NCBI GenBank assembly: GCA_946183145.1
Contig: CAMGZM010000001.1
Coordinates: 124,001-188,000 of the forward strand
Direction: 5' to 3'
DNA from: an uncultured Fretibacterium sp.
Lineage (GTDB): Bacteria > Synergistota > Synergistia > Synergistales > Aminobacteriaceae
DNA length: 64,000 nt
Shown: positions 44,536 through 52,318 of the stretch, one piece after another
Layout: every line of letters begins with the position of its first letter
Position numbering within the stretch: position 1 is the stretch's first letter
Program-made: the position numbers and the translations under genes
Notes under the pieces: model-generated
The model's input: only the letters and a program-made list of their open reading frames with translations
Database searches by the model: none
Told to the model about the DNA's origin: nothing

Positions 44536-45165
44536 CTAGATATGTCTCCTTATTGCGTTTATTATTGTGTCTCTGAGATTGTCATAATCTGTCTCAATTG
44601 CTCCAAGAGATTTTATTCGGTTAAGCGTGATTATCTTCTGCATTCCGACTCCGGCTTCAATTGAACGAGTCAGAAGCACAAAGAATTTCCATTGCGACAA
44701 GTCCAGAATATTAAGGCTCTCCTGTTCGATGTGATTGTGAAAGCAGAAAACATATACATCAGAATCCCGCGTGAGTTCATCAGCATATGTACTTGTCTCC
44801 ATGTCCCACGAATGAGCCGGACGAATCGAGAAACTTACGGACGATAATTTTTCCTGCGGCCATACCTGAATATATCCTGACGCTTTGACCTCTATTTTGA
44901 TTCCTTCAGGCGAAAGAACATCATAGCTTTTCCAGCTTTGGCGGACTGTATCAGACTCATTCATTGCCGTGTGAACTAGAAACTCCGCGAATGCTGCCCG
45001 CTCTGTGTTGTCGATTAATGCCGAATGCGCCCATGACCAATAATCTGTCAGCCGTAATTCTGTGCCTGTGATTCTTCCATGGCCGGTTAACGCTTCTGAC
45101 TCAATCAGCGGATATTTATGCTGTCTGCGTGTTGTACAGCTTATCCCGATATTTTTCACCGTCAT
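44536..45165 (-). CDS. PD-(D/E)XK-like uncharacterised protein
   Basis: The 209-residue protein contains SYDVLSPEGIKIEVKASGYIQVW, in which D, E and K fit a PD-(D/E)XK nuclease site. It is preceded by TDYWSWAHSALIDNTERAAFAEFLV, a stretch I have seen in a widespread unnamed family. It has no membrane segment. The 5' end overlaps the purN gene by 50 bp; the ATG at 45165 is the only plausible one but weak. Its role between purine genes is unclear: it may be a passenger nuclease or a remnant of a defence gene. Confidence 0.55.
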   Translation of the reverse strand: MTVKNIGISCTTRRQHKYPLIESEALTGHGRITGTELRLTDYWSWAHSALIDNTERAAFAEFLVHTAMNESDTVRQSWKSYDVLSPEGIKIEVKASGYIQVWPQEKLSSVSFSIRPAHSWDMETSTYADELTRDSDVYVFCFHNHIEQESLNILDLSQWKFFVLLTRSIEAGVGMQKIITLNRIKSLGAIETDYDNLRDTIINAIRRHI

Positions 45166-46345
45166 AATATCTCACGTAAAGCGCAACACGGTAATCCTCG
45201 CCGAGTTCACGCCACAATGACTCCGCAAAGTGATTCATGTCATCAGGGATATTCACCTCTCGCGGTTCTCCCTCAAATGAAGGCAGGACTCCTCCGGGCA
45301 TTACGTCATGATCATACGTGTGAATGAATCTTCCTTTTCCCGGCGTGTATTCATACTCGTAGAAATATTTTCCGGCTCTCTTCAGTATGCTCTGCTTGTG
45401 GCCTGAAGGTGTCATTATCGCGCTGATTCTTGGCGTGTAGTGCGGCGCGTCAGGCTCATATTCCCGTGTCCTCAATGCCTCCTCGAATGTTCCGCCGTTC
45501 TTGAGCGAGTCATATATTGTGTCTGTCTGGTCGCCGTTCGTGATGATTATGTTGCCGCCGATTATGCGCAAAGGAGAATACAGAATCAATGACGGGTCAA
45601 AATTTTTGTCATCGCGAGTCAGTTTTATGATGAGATTATCCCCGGAACGCTCAAAGATCCGTGCCTTGCTTGAAACACTCCGTCCCATGATGAAATACGC
45701 AAGCACTTTCCCGCCTGAAGGACTCATCCCCGTAATGATTCCCCGGCCTGCATATTTCTGCGGATGAGGGAAAATTTTCGGCTCAATCTTCCTGCATACA
45801 GTCTCAACAGCACGGGGCAATATTACCCATTCGCAATTCTCCATCACTCTGCGCTGTAAAACTTCCGGCGTGTCATTGGGAAGAATGTCTATTGCTTTCT
45901 GCGCAATAATCTCCCCTCCGTCTGGAATCTCGTTCACAAAATGCACAGTCGCACCCGTAACTTTCACTCCCGATTTCAACACAGCCTCATGAACTTTCAG
46001 GCCGTAAAAACCTTTTCCGCAAAATGACGGTATCAATGACGGGTGAATGTTCACGATTGGGACTTTAACGCGGTCAAGAAATTCTTTCGTCAATATCTTC
46101 ATGTACCCAGCAAGAATTATCATATCCGGCTTCACAGTCTCAAGCACAGAAATTATTTCAGACTCATTTTTTGCGACTGTTGAAGGAATGCCCGCATTTT
46201 TCGCACGGGCTAAAGCGTAAGCATCTTCACAGCTCGATATGACGTGAATAACCCTTCCCGATGACAATACGCCGTTGTTCTGAGCGTCAATTAACGCCTG
46301 AAGGTTTGTTCCTCCTCCTGACACCATTACAGCAATTTTCAGCAA
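45116..46345 (-). CDS. purN: PurN (GAR transformylase) fused to PurO-like IMP cyclohydrolase
   Basis: The TTG at 46345 is used because GGGAGG lies about 9 nt upstream and the protein then starts MLKIAVMVSGGGTNLQ. Residues 1-200 are PurN, with VNIHPSLIPSFCGKG and VHFVNEIPDGGEII holding catalytic Asn, His and Asp. From about 205 to 409 follows a domain with RGIITGMSPSGGKVLAYFIMG, SLILYSPLRIIGGNIIITNG, DQTDTIYDSL, REYEPDAPHYTPRIS and LPSFEGEPREVNIPDD, which match the archaeal-type IMP cyclohydrolase (PurO family). Both enzymes act in purine synthesis, and this supplies the step missing from the stand-alone AICAR transformylase. Overlaps purM by 7 bp. Confidence 0.88.
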   Translation of the reverse strand: MLKIAVMVSGGGTNLQALIDAQNNGVLSSGRVIHVISSCEDAYALARAKNAGIPSTVAKNESEIISVLETVKPDMIILAGYMKILTKEFLDRVKVPIVNIHPSLIPSFCGKGFYGLKVHEAVLKSGVKVTGATVHFVNEIPDGGEIIAQKAIDILPNDTPEVLQRRVMENCEWVILPRAVETVCRKIEPKIFPHPQKYAGRGIITGMSPSGGKVLAYFIMGRSVSSKARIFERSGDNLIIKLTRDDKNFDPSLILYSPLRIIGGNIIITNGDQTDTIYDSLKNGGTFEEALRTREYEPDAPHYTPRISAIMTPSGHKQSILKRAGKYFYEYEYTPGKGRFIHTYDHDVMPGGVLPSFEGEPREVNIPDDMNHFAESLWRELGEDYRVALYVRYYDGEKYRDKLYNTQTA

Positions 46346-47358
46346 AGTATTAGTCCTCCCTCGCCTTTCACAATTTCGCCTGCTACACATGAGCCGTCAA
46401 CAGCCCTCAAAATTTCGTCAGCATTATCACGCGAACAAATTATCATCATTCCCGCGCCCATGTTGAAAACGTGATACATTTCTTCGCGGCTGATATTTCC
46501 AGTCCTCATTATCACGTCAAAAATCGCAGGAGTATTTATCGATCGTGTATCAATTTTCGCTGACAGTCCTTCAGGAATCGCACGCGGGATATTCTCCCAG
46601 AAGCCTCCGCCCGTAATATGTGCGAGACTCTTAACACGGCGGATTATCGGCAATACATCTTTGACGTAAATTCTTGTCGGTGTCAGAAGCTCATCGCCTA
46701 ATGTCCGTCCCAATTCATCAATGTACGTGTGAATGTCAGTCTCTGCAAAAACTTTTCGCACCAGTGAGAAGCCGTTTGAATGGACTCCCGATGAAGGAAT
46801 AGCGATAACCACATCTCCGGCCATGACGTTATGAGGGTCAAGAATTTCATCACGTTCCGCAACTCCAACGCAGAACCCAGCAATGTCATATTCATTCTCA
46901 GGGTAAAATCCCGGCATTTCAGCAGTTTCACCGCCGATTAGCGCACATTGAGACTGCACGCAGCCTTCAGCGACTCCCGAAACGATTTCGGCGACTCTCT
47001 CAGGAATATTTTTGCCGACAGCTACATAGTCCAGAAAGAATAACGGCCTCGCACCGCAGCAAAGTACATCATTCGCGCACATTGCAACGCAGTCAACGCC
47101 GACAGTGTTATGACGGTTCATCATGAACGCAATCTTGAGCTTTGTCCCGACTCCGTCAGTCCCGGAAACCAGCACAGGATTTTTCATCCCGGACGGAAGC
47201 TCGAACATTCCCCCGAAACCGCCGAGACTCCCAATCACGCCGGGAATCATTGTGCGTTCGACATGGCCGCGCATGAGTCTTACTGCGTCATATCCCGCCT
47301 GAACATTCACGCCCGACTCTTTGTAGCTATTGCTGACTGTATTTCGCTCTGATGTCAT
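46339..47358 (-). CDS. purM: phosphoribosylformylglycinamidine cyclo-ligase
   Basis: The 339-residue AIR synthetase begins MTSERNTVSNSYKESGVNV; an ATG five codons earlier is possible. Family features are SYKESGVNVQAGYDAV, VSGTDGVGTKLKIA, GGETAEMPGFY and LAHITGGGFWENIPRAIPEG. It overlaps purE by 32 bp and purN by 7 bp. Length is normal. Confidence 0.97.
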   Translation of the reverse strand: MTSERNTVSNSYKESGVNVQAGYDAVRLMRGHVERTMIPGVIGSLGGFGGMFELPSGMKNPVLVSGTDGVGTKLKIAFMMNRHNTVGVDCVAMCANDVLCCGARPLFFLDYVAVGKNIPERVAEIVSGVAEGCVQSQCALIGGETAEMPGFYPENEYDIAGFCVGVAERDEILDPHNVMAGDVVIAIPSSGVHSNGFSLVRKVFAETDIHTYIDELGRTLGDELLTPTRIYVKDVLPIIRRVKSLAHITGGGFWENIPRAIPEGLSAKIDTRSINTPAIFDVIMRTGNISREEMYHVFNMGAGMMIICSRDNADEILRAVDGSCVAGEIVKGEGGLILC

Positions 47359-47824
47359 TGTCTTTCTGGTCAACCCTTTCTGCCATCTTCACAGCCTCTT
47401 CATCAAGCCTCATGAATAATCCTTCATCATCAACCGCAAGAATCCTCCCTGCAAGCCACGCTGAATTTTCCCCGCCGTTAATCGCAACACACGCAACAGG
47501 AATCCCCGGAGGCATTTGCACTGTCGACAAAAGCGCGTCCATTCCGCCCAAATCATCAGACTTAACCGGGACTCCTATCACAGGGACTCTCGTATGAGCC
47601 GCCAACACTCCCGCAAGTGCCGCCGATTTTCCTGCGATTGCGATAATTACGCCGATGTTATTGGCTCGGGCATTGAGGGCAAAATCACGGGCTTTTTCGG
47701 GCGTTCTGTGAGCTGAGATTACGCGGACTTCATGAGGGATATTGAGACGGGTCAAGACTGTGATACATTTTTCGGCAACGGGCAAATCTGAATCGCTTCC
47801 GAGAATTATTGCAACAGTCTTCAT
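47327..47824 (-). CDS. purE: N5-carboxyaminoimidazole ribonucleotide mutase (class I PurE)
   Basis: The ATG at 47824 overlaps the csrA stop (ATGA); the longer upstream frame is csrA read out of phase. The protein starts MKTVAIILGSDSDLPVAEK and contains VISAHRTPEKA (catalytic His region), AIAGKSAALAGVLAAHT and PVIGVPVKSDDLGGMDALL. 165 residues, normal. PurK is not in the window, so it is unclear whether it works with N5-CAIR or directly with CO2. Confidence 0.96.
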   Translation of the reverse strand: MKTVAIILGSDSDLPVAEKCITVLTRLNIPHEVRVISAHRTPEKARDFALNARANNIGVIIAIAGKSAALAGVLAAHTRVPVIGVPVKSDDLGGMDALLSTVQMPPGIPVACVAINGGENSAWLAGRILAVDDEGLFMRLDEEAVKMAERVDQKDNDIRAKYSQQ

Positions 47825-48102
47825 GATTGGCTGCTCACTTTCACGGTTGGAATCTTGCTGAGTTTTGAGAACGCTGAAAGAGGCAATGCGGGTGTTGCTT
47901 TGAGGTCTGCTGATTTGGGAGCTTCTGAAGCTGTCCTGTTCTCCTTCACGATTACGTCCCACAGCTCTTTTCGCCAAATCTGAGTCGACTGCGGAGCCGT
48001 TATCCCTAATCTTACGACATCACCGCGCACATCAATCACCATTATCTCAATGTCCGTGCCTATCTGTATGCTTTCGTTGACTCTCCTGCTTAAGACTAAC
48101 AT
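47821..48102 (-). CDS. csrA: carbon storage regulator CsrA with extended C-terminus
   Basis: The RNA-binding core is MLVLSRRVNESIQIG, IEIMVIDVRGDVVRLGI with the second RNA-binding segment APQSTQIWRKELWD. CsrA is usually about 60-75 residues; here 93, with a Ser/Ala/Lys-rich tail (about 60-93). It overlaps the fliW stop by one base and purE by 4 bp, so it is translationally coupled to purine genes. FliW binds and restrains CsrA, so the pair is intact. Confidence 0.95.
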   Translation of the reverse strand: MLVLSRRVNESIQIGTDIEIMVIDVRGDVVRLGITAPQSTQIWRKELWDVIVKENRTASEAPKSADLKATPALPLSAFSKLSKIPTVKVSSQS

Positions 48103-48587
48103 TATTTCCCGCCTCCGTTCTTGTATGCAGAGGCTTTCATTTTTTCGCGGACATCTTCAGGAAAAACGACATGCCTTATCGGGTACTCTTCATTGAGGGC
48201 GATTATCTGTACGGCTTTGTGAGTCTTGAGGTTTATGAGGATTGGCGCGCGCAAGTTCGCAGTCATGTTCCACGGGGCTGACTCAGGAATCGACACGACA
48301 ATCAACAGTGCCAAGTCTGAATAGTTCATGCTGCCTATGAGCCGTAATTCGTCCTCCGGGATTCTTGCGTTGTAGTCGGGCTGTATTGCGTCGGGTGAAG
48401 TTACCGGGAGAGCGAGTGATGGATCGTCAACAGACTGAAGCCATTTCACCGCGCTGTCATCACTGCCGATTAATATCCAGCTGTGTTTTGTCTCGAATGC
48501 AGGAATACCGCGGGGGAAAAACAATATTTCCTCCTGTGTATATGAGACTTCGCCAAAACGTTCGGTCTCTAATTTCATGTCTGACAT
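48102..48587 (-). CDS. fliW: flagellar assembly factor FliW (CsrA antagonist)
   Basis: The 161-residue protein has LETERFGEVSYTQEEILFFPRGIPAFE near its N-terminus, LQSVDDPSLALPVTSP and the LTANLRAPILIN-like segment, the FliW core. FliW binds flagellin and CsrA; here it adjoins csrA without any flagellar gene in the window. It is the first gene of the csrA-purine run. An extended -10 (TGCTATTAT on the minus strand near 48645) may be its promoter. Confidence 0.92.
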   Translation of the reverse strand: MSDMKLETERFGEVSYTQEEILFFPRGIPAFETKHSWILIGSDDSAVKWLQSVDDPSLALPVTSPDAIQPDYNARIPEDELRLIGSMNYSDLALLIVVSIPESAPWNMTANLRAPILINLKTHKAVQIIALNEEYPIRHVVFPEDVREKMKASAYKNGGGK

Positions 48588-48700
48588 GTTTTGTATCTGC
48601 TGCCTTTCAGTTAATGGAAATTTACGCGCATAATAATAGCATGTCGCTTAATCTCTATCATTGCTAACTTTCAGAATTGTTGCTAAACTGACTGGCTATT

Positions 48701-50176
48701 ATGGAGCAGGATTTATTTAGCTGGCTTAATTCCCAGAAAAAAACAAATGATACAGGTCTTCTTGTTGCGCCTTTGAGTCAAAATTCGGAGTCGCCGCTTG
48801 AGAATCACGCGCACGAAAATCAAATCACCGTCCCAGACTCACAACAGCAAGATACAAACGCATATTTTCAGAATCACGACTCAGAATCTCAACAGCAAGA
48901 TTTTTCCGCGTATATCAATGACGAGTCAGCAAAAGATTTTCAGCGGCATGAAGATACGAGCGCATACACTCAGGATTACGACTCAGAATCACAACAGCAA
49001 GATTCATCCGCGTATGTCAATGACGAGCCAGCAAAAGATTTTCAGCGGCATGAAGATACGAACGCATACCCTCAGGATTACGACACAGAAGCACGACAGC
49101 AAGATTTTTCCGTATATGTCAATGATGAGTCAGCAAAAAGTTTTCAGCGGCATGAAGATACAAGCGCATATTCTCAGAATCTCGCACCAGAATCACGACA
49201 GGAAGAATCGCCCGCATATGTCAATGATGAGCCAGCAAATGAAGATGATATTTTGCAGACTCTTCCGCCTGAAGCAGTCTCATACGGAGATGACGAAATC
49301 CCGCAGGATCACGACTGGCAGGAACGCGCAACGGGCTTCACACTGAGCCTTGACGAACCGCCCCCGGAACTCTGGACACACATCAATGATGATGACCCTG
49401 ACCCAGAATATGAAGCTACAGACAGTTTGCAGGGAGCAGCGTATGTTCAGATACATGGCCGGAATTTTACGGAGCGTCTGCACCACACGTTAAAGCACAG
49501 GAAAGAACGTGCAGAGGAACGGGCGCAGGCTGAAAACGATAATCCCCCGTCAAAAACTCTCATGCAGATAGCTGTGATTCTCTGCGGAACTCTCGTTATC
49601 GTTATGGGATTCGCTTGCCTCTCTTTGTGGTTCGTATGGCGTGAGACTCCTGACGGCATGAAACGAAGGGCAGAGTCATTCATCGAGTCAGGGAATTTTG
49701 ACGAGGCATCAGAGATTTACAGGAAGGCGCACAGGCGTTACCCGAATGAAGCGGAATTTCTCGCACGTCTCTCGGAGTCGTCAGAAAAGGCCGGGCATCA
49801 TCAGACCGCAAAGGCAGCCCGTGAAGAGTACCAGAACAAAACAGAAAGCAAAGACATTCCCCCAAAACCTGAAATCAAGCCTCAAACTTTCACCCGTCAT
49901 ATTATCCCGGAAGAAAAGCCGATGACGTTCAAAGATTATCTTGACGAGGGGAATTACGCCTACAATATAGGGATGTACAACAGGGCGGTGATATATTTTT
50001 CGCGGGCAATGAGCATTAACAGTAGGGACATACGGCCATATTTGGGACTCGCCGCATGTTACAGGATGAAGGGTATGTATTTCGACTCGAACCGCATACT
50101 TGAGGAGGCACGGCGGATTTTCGGAAGGAGTCCGGCTATTGATATGGGCATTTACTTTTTGAGGGAGGCTAAGTAA
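48701..50176 (+). CDS. membrane-anchored TPR protein with 34-residue repeats
   Basis: Residues about 1-180 are polar and repetitive. Four copies of a 34-residue unit, with AYxQDYDSESQQQD, AYVNDEPAKDFQRHEDT, lie at about 54-190. A transmembrane segment (IAVILCGTLVIVMGFACLSLWFVW) is at about 288-311. After it come TPR-like helices: AESFIESGNFDEASEIYRKA and YAYNIGMYNRAVIYFSRAM. So the repeats should be cytoplasmic and the TPR part periplasmic, or the reverse. No signal peptide and no clear ribosome site. Function unknown; scaffolding is an inference. Confidence 0.75.
   Translation: MEQDLFSWLNSQKKTNDTGLLVAPLSQNSESPLENHAHENQITVPDSQQQDTNAYFQNHDSESQQQDFSAYINDESAKDFQRHEDTSAYTQDYDSESQQQDSSAYVNDEPAKDFQRHEDTNAYPQDYDTEARQQDFSVYVNDESAKSFQRHEDTSAYSQNLAPESRQEESPAYVNDEPANEDDILQTLPPEAVSYGDDEIPQDHDWQERATGFTLSLDEPPPELWTHINDDDPDPEYEATDSLQGAAYVQIHGRNFTERLHHTLKHRKERAEERAQAENDNPPSKTLMQIAVILCGTLVIVMGFACLSLWFVWRETPDGMKRRAESFIESGNFDEASEIYRKAHRRYPNEAEFLARLSESSEKAGHHQTAKAAREEYQNKTESKDIPPKPEIKPQTFTRHIIPEEKPMTFKDYLDEGNYAYNIGMYNRAVIYFSRAMSINSRDIRPYLGLAACYRMKGMYFDSNRILEEARRIFGRSPAIDMGIYFLREAK
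48860..49267 (+). repeat. tandem 102-bp repeats within the TPR gene
   Basis: Three full units and one partial unit of 102 bp in frame encode the 34-residue motif of the TPR protein. The nucleotide identity between units is high (GATGACGAG(T/C)CAGCAAAAGA-type blocks recur), so the array may vary in copy number between strains. Confidence 0.85.
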
Positions 50177-50188
50177 CAGCTAATAAAT

Positions 50189-51587
50189 CTTACAAAAAGT
50201 TGTAAATTCCTTATTATTTTGTAAGTTTTCTCACTGCCGTATAATAAAAATGAAGGAGGTGTGAGAATGCTTAAGACTTTGCGGGTTATGTTAATTCCTA
50301 ATGACAGGCAGCAGACACGATTATTCCAATTTGCAGGCAGCGCGAGATTTGCATACAACTGGGCATTATCTGAGGAAAAGAAAAATCATGCTGAGAGCGG
50401 GAATTTCATCAATGACTATGAGCTTCGCAAACGCTTTACGTTATTCAAGAACGAGCCGGGAAATGAATGGCTTTATACGATAAGCAACAACGTATGCAAG
50501 CAGGCAGTCAAGGATGCAATAAAAGCATATGAAAAGTTTTTCAAAGGATTGGCGCAATTTCCGAAATATAAAAGCCGTAAGCACAGCAAGCCGAGTTTTT
50601 ATGCTGATCCTGTAAAGATAAAGTTTACGGGAACACACGTAAAACTTGAGAACATAGCGCAATGTAAAAGAAAGAACCGACAGGGTGCAAACTGGTTCAG
50701 ATTGGCAGAACATAATCGAATACCGACAAATGCAAAATATAGTAATCCGCGAATAAGTTTCGATGGGCTGAATTGGTTTCTCACAGTCGGAATTAAGTTT
50801 GAAGCTCCCGAACTGACAGCAAAAACAAATAACGGTATTGGTATTGATTTAGGGATTAAGGACTTGGCAATATGCAGCAGCGGCCATGTCTACAGGAACA
50901 TCAACAAGACAAGCCGTGTGAGACGGTTAAAGAAGAAACAGCGAAGGTTGCAGCGCAAAAACTCACGTAAATACGAGAAAAACAAGAAAGGAGAAAGTTA
51001 TCAGAAGACATGCAACATTGTAAAGAGTGAAAAGCAGCTTTTACGAATAACCCACAGGCTAACGAACATCAGAACGAATTACATTCAGCAGGTTACAACC
51101 GAGATAATAAAGCGAGAACCAAGTTTTATTGTCATGGAAGATTTGAATGTATCAGGAATGATGAAGGACAAACATCTGGCAAAAGCCATTCAGGAGCAAA
51201 AATTTGCAGAGTTCTACAGGATAATGCAATACAAATGTTCATGGCACGGCATAAGGCTAATCACGGCGGACAGGTTTTACGCAAGCAGCAAGACATGTTC
51301 AATCTGCGGGAATATCAAGAAAGACCTGAAACTCTCAGACAGGATATATCACTGTGAAAAATGCGGAGCTGTTATAGATCGGGATATGAATGCCAGCATA
51401 AATTTGTATCAATATGGGAAATCAATCATTAACCACTGAGAAGGAATTATTGATATGTACCCGTACGTTAGCGGGGAGTTGAAGCCTCTGGAGCGTTACA
51501 CCAAACGTTAGTAGCGAGTAACACCAGCAAAAGCGGACGCAGTGAATGAGGAAGGAACGCATAAAAGTTAATAGCTTTTTATAAGTC
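50189..51587 (+). mobile_element. IS200/IS605-group (IS1341-type) element with tnpB only
   Basis: The left side has a 9-bp inverted repeat (CTTACAAAA / TTTTGTAAG, 50189-50225), then TATAAT at 50240. The single gene is tnpB. After its stop, a 145-bp non-coding tail contains GGGGAGTTGAAGCCTCTGGA and ends in a palindrome (CATAAAAGTTAATAGCTTTTTATA, 51560-51587). There is no TnpA transposase, so mobility would depend on another copy. Ends are estimated. Confidence 0.65.
50267..51439 (+). CDS. tnpB: TnpB RNA-guided endonuclease (IS1341 type)
   Basis: AAGGAGGT precedes the ATG at 50267; a GTG six bases upstream is also in frame. RuvC residues are intact: GIGIDLGIKDLA (Asp), IVMEDLNVSGM (Glu) and VIDRDMNASINL (Asp). 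The zinc finger between the last two is CSICGN...CEKCGA. The N-terminal domain has the usual RFAYNWALSEEKK and WLYTISNNVCKQAVKDA. TnpB proteins cut DNA guided by an omega RNA from the element's own 3' end. 390 residues, typical, so probably active. The protein ends soon after the last catalytic Asp. Confidence 0.93.
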   Translation: MLKTLRVMLIPNDRQQTRLFQFAGSARFAYNWALSEEKKNHAESGNFINDYELRKRFTLFKNEPGNEWLYTISNNVCKQAVKDAIKAYEKFFKGLAQFPKYKSRKHSKPSFYADPVKIKFTGTHVKLENIAQCKRKNRQGANWFRLAEHNRIPTNAKYSNPRISFDGLNWFLTVGIKFEAPELTAKTNNGIGIDLGIKDLAICSSGHVYRNINKTSRVRRLKKKQRRLQRKNSRKYEKNKKGESYQKTCNIVKSEKQLLRITHRLTNIRTNYIQQVTTEIIKREPSFIVMEDLNVSGMMKDKHLAKAIQEQKFAEFYRIMQYKCSWHGIRLITADRFYASSKTCSICGNIKKDLKLSDRIYHCEKCGAVIDRDMNASINLYQYGKSIINH

Positions 51588-51590
51588 TTC
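51440..51590 (+). ncRNA. candidate omega RNA / right end of the tnpB element
   Basis: The sequence after tnpB shares ordered blocks with the solo element end at 44256-44450, though no reading frame is conserved. In TnpB systems the guide RNA scaffold is made from this region with the guide from beyond the element. So conservation without coding supports an RNA scaffold. The exact 3' boundary is near 51587. Confidence 0.4.
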
Positions 51591-51602
51591 TGTAACGGCA
51601 AA

Positions 51603-52256
51603 ATGAAAATGGTACACGAGAACGTAATACGCGCAAATGAAATCATCGGCAATGACATTGTGAAGGCACTAAAGCGCAGGGGCTTCGGTGCTGAATATGT
51701 CGCGACAAGTGAAGAGGCTCTGAAGAGAGTCATGGAGATTATCCCGTCAGACGCTACTGTAGGAATCCCCGGCACAATCACAGTGAGGGACATCGGAGCA
51801 TTGGACGCGCTCAAAGCGAGAGGCAATACAGTCTTCCAGCACTGGGGAAAAATGTCGAACGAGGAACGCAGAGCCGCAAGATTCCGCGAGAACACAGCGG
51901 ATGTATTTCTGACGAGCGCGAACGCAGTAACAAGAGACGGGCGAATCATCAACATTGACGGAACAGGGAACAGAGTCGCGGGAATGGCTTGGGGAAATGG
52001 CCTCGTGCTTTTCGTGATCGGTCTCAACAAGTTAGCGTTTGACCTTGAGGACGGACTCAAGCGTGCGAAATCCGCGACGATTCCCAACGCAATACGCCAG
52101 AACGTAGAGACAGCATGCGTAAAGGCCGGGCATTGTGTGAACTGCTCGACAGCAGGAGATGAAGACTCAATGTGCCGCGCGATTCTCATCCTTGAAGAAG
52201 CCGTTAAAGGCCGGGACTATCACGTGATAATTGTCGGTGAAGATTTAGGATACTAA
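51603..52256 (+). CDS. LUD-domain (LutC/DUF162-like) protein
   Basis: The 217-residue protein contains DATVGIPGTITVRDIGALDALKARG, ADVFLTSANAVTRDGRIINIDGTGNRVAGM and FVIGLNKL, which match the LUD/LutC fold. Such proteins take part in lactate oxidation (LutABC), but LutA and LutB are absent. A C-terminal cysteine group, HCVNCSTAGDEDSMC, could bind metal. It lacks a good ribosome site and starts 16 bp after the tnpB element end, so the element may have displaced its promoter. Confidence 0.82.
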   Translation: MKMVHENVIRANEIIGNDIVKALKRRGFGAEYVATSEEALKRVMEIIPSDATVGIPGTITVRDIGALDALKARGNTVFQHWGKMSNEERRAARFRENTADVFLTSANAVTRDGRIINIDGTGNRVAGMAWGNGLVLFVIGLNKLAFDLEDGLKRAKSATIPNAIRQNVETACVKAGHCVNCSTAGDEDSMCRAILILEEAVKGRDYHVIIVGEDLGY

Positions 52257-52270
52257 CCAGAAATTTCAAG

Positions 52271-52303
52271 CCCTCCTGACAAAATCGGGAGGGTATTATT
52301 CTT
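52271..52303 (+). terminator. terminator after LUD gene
   Basis: CCCTCC (52271-52276) and GGAGGG (52288-52293) form a stem followed by TATTATTCTTT. Moderate strength. Confidence 0.55.
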
Positions 52304-52318
52304 TAGGAGGTTATATAA

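Noticed and set aside
48860-49267. CRISPR array
   Set aside because: The repeats are 102 bp, in frame and contiguous without spacers; they belong to a coding gene.
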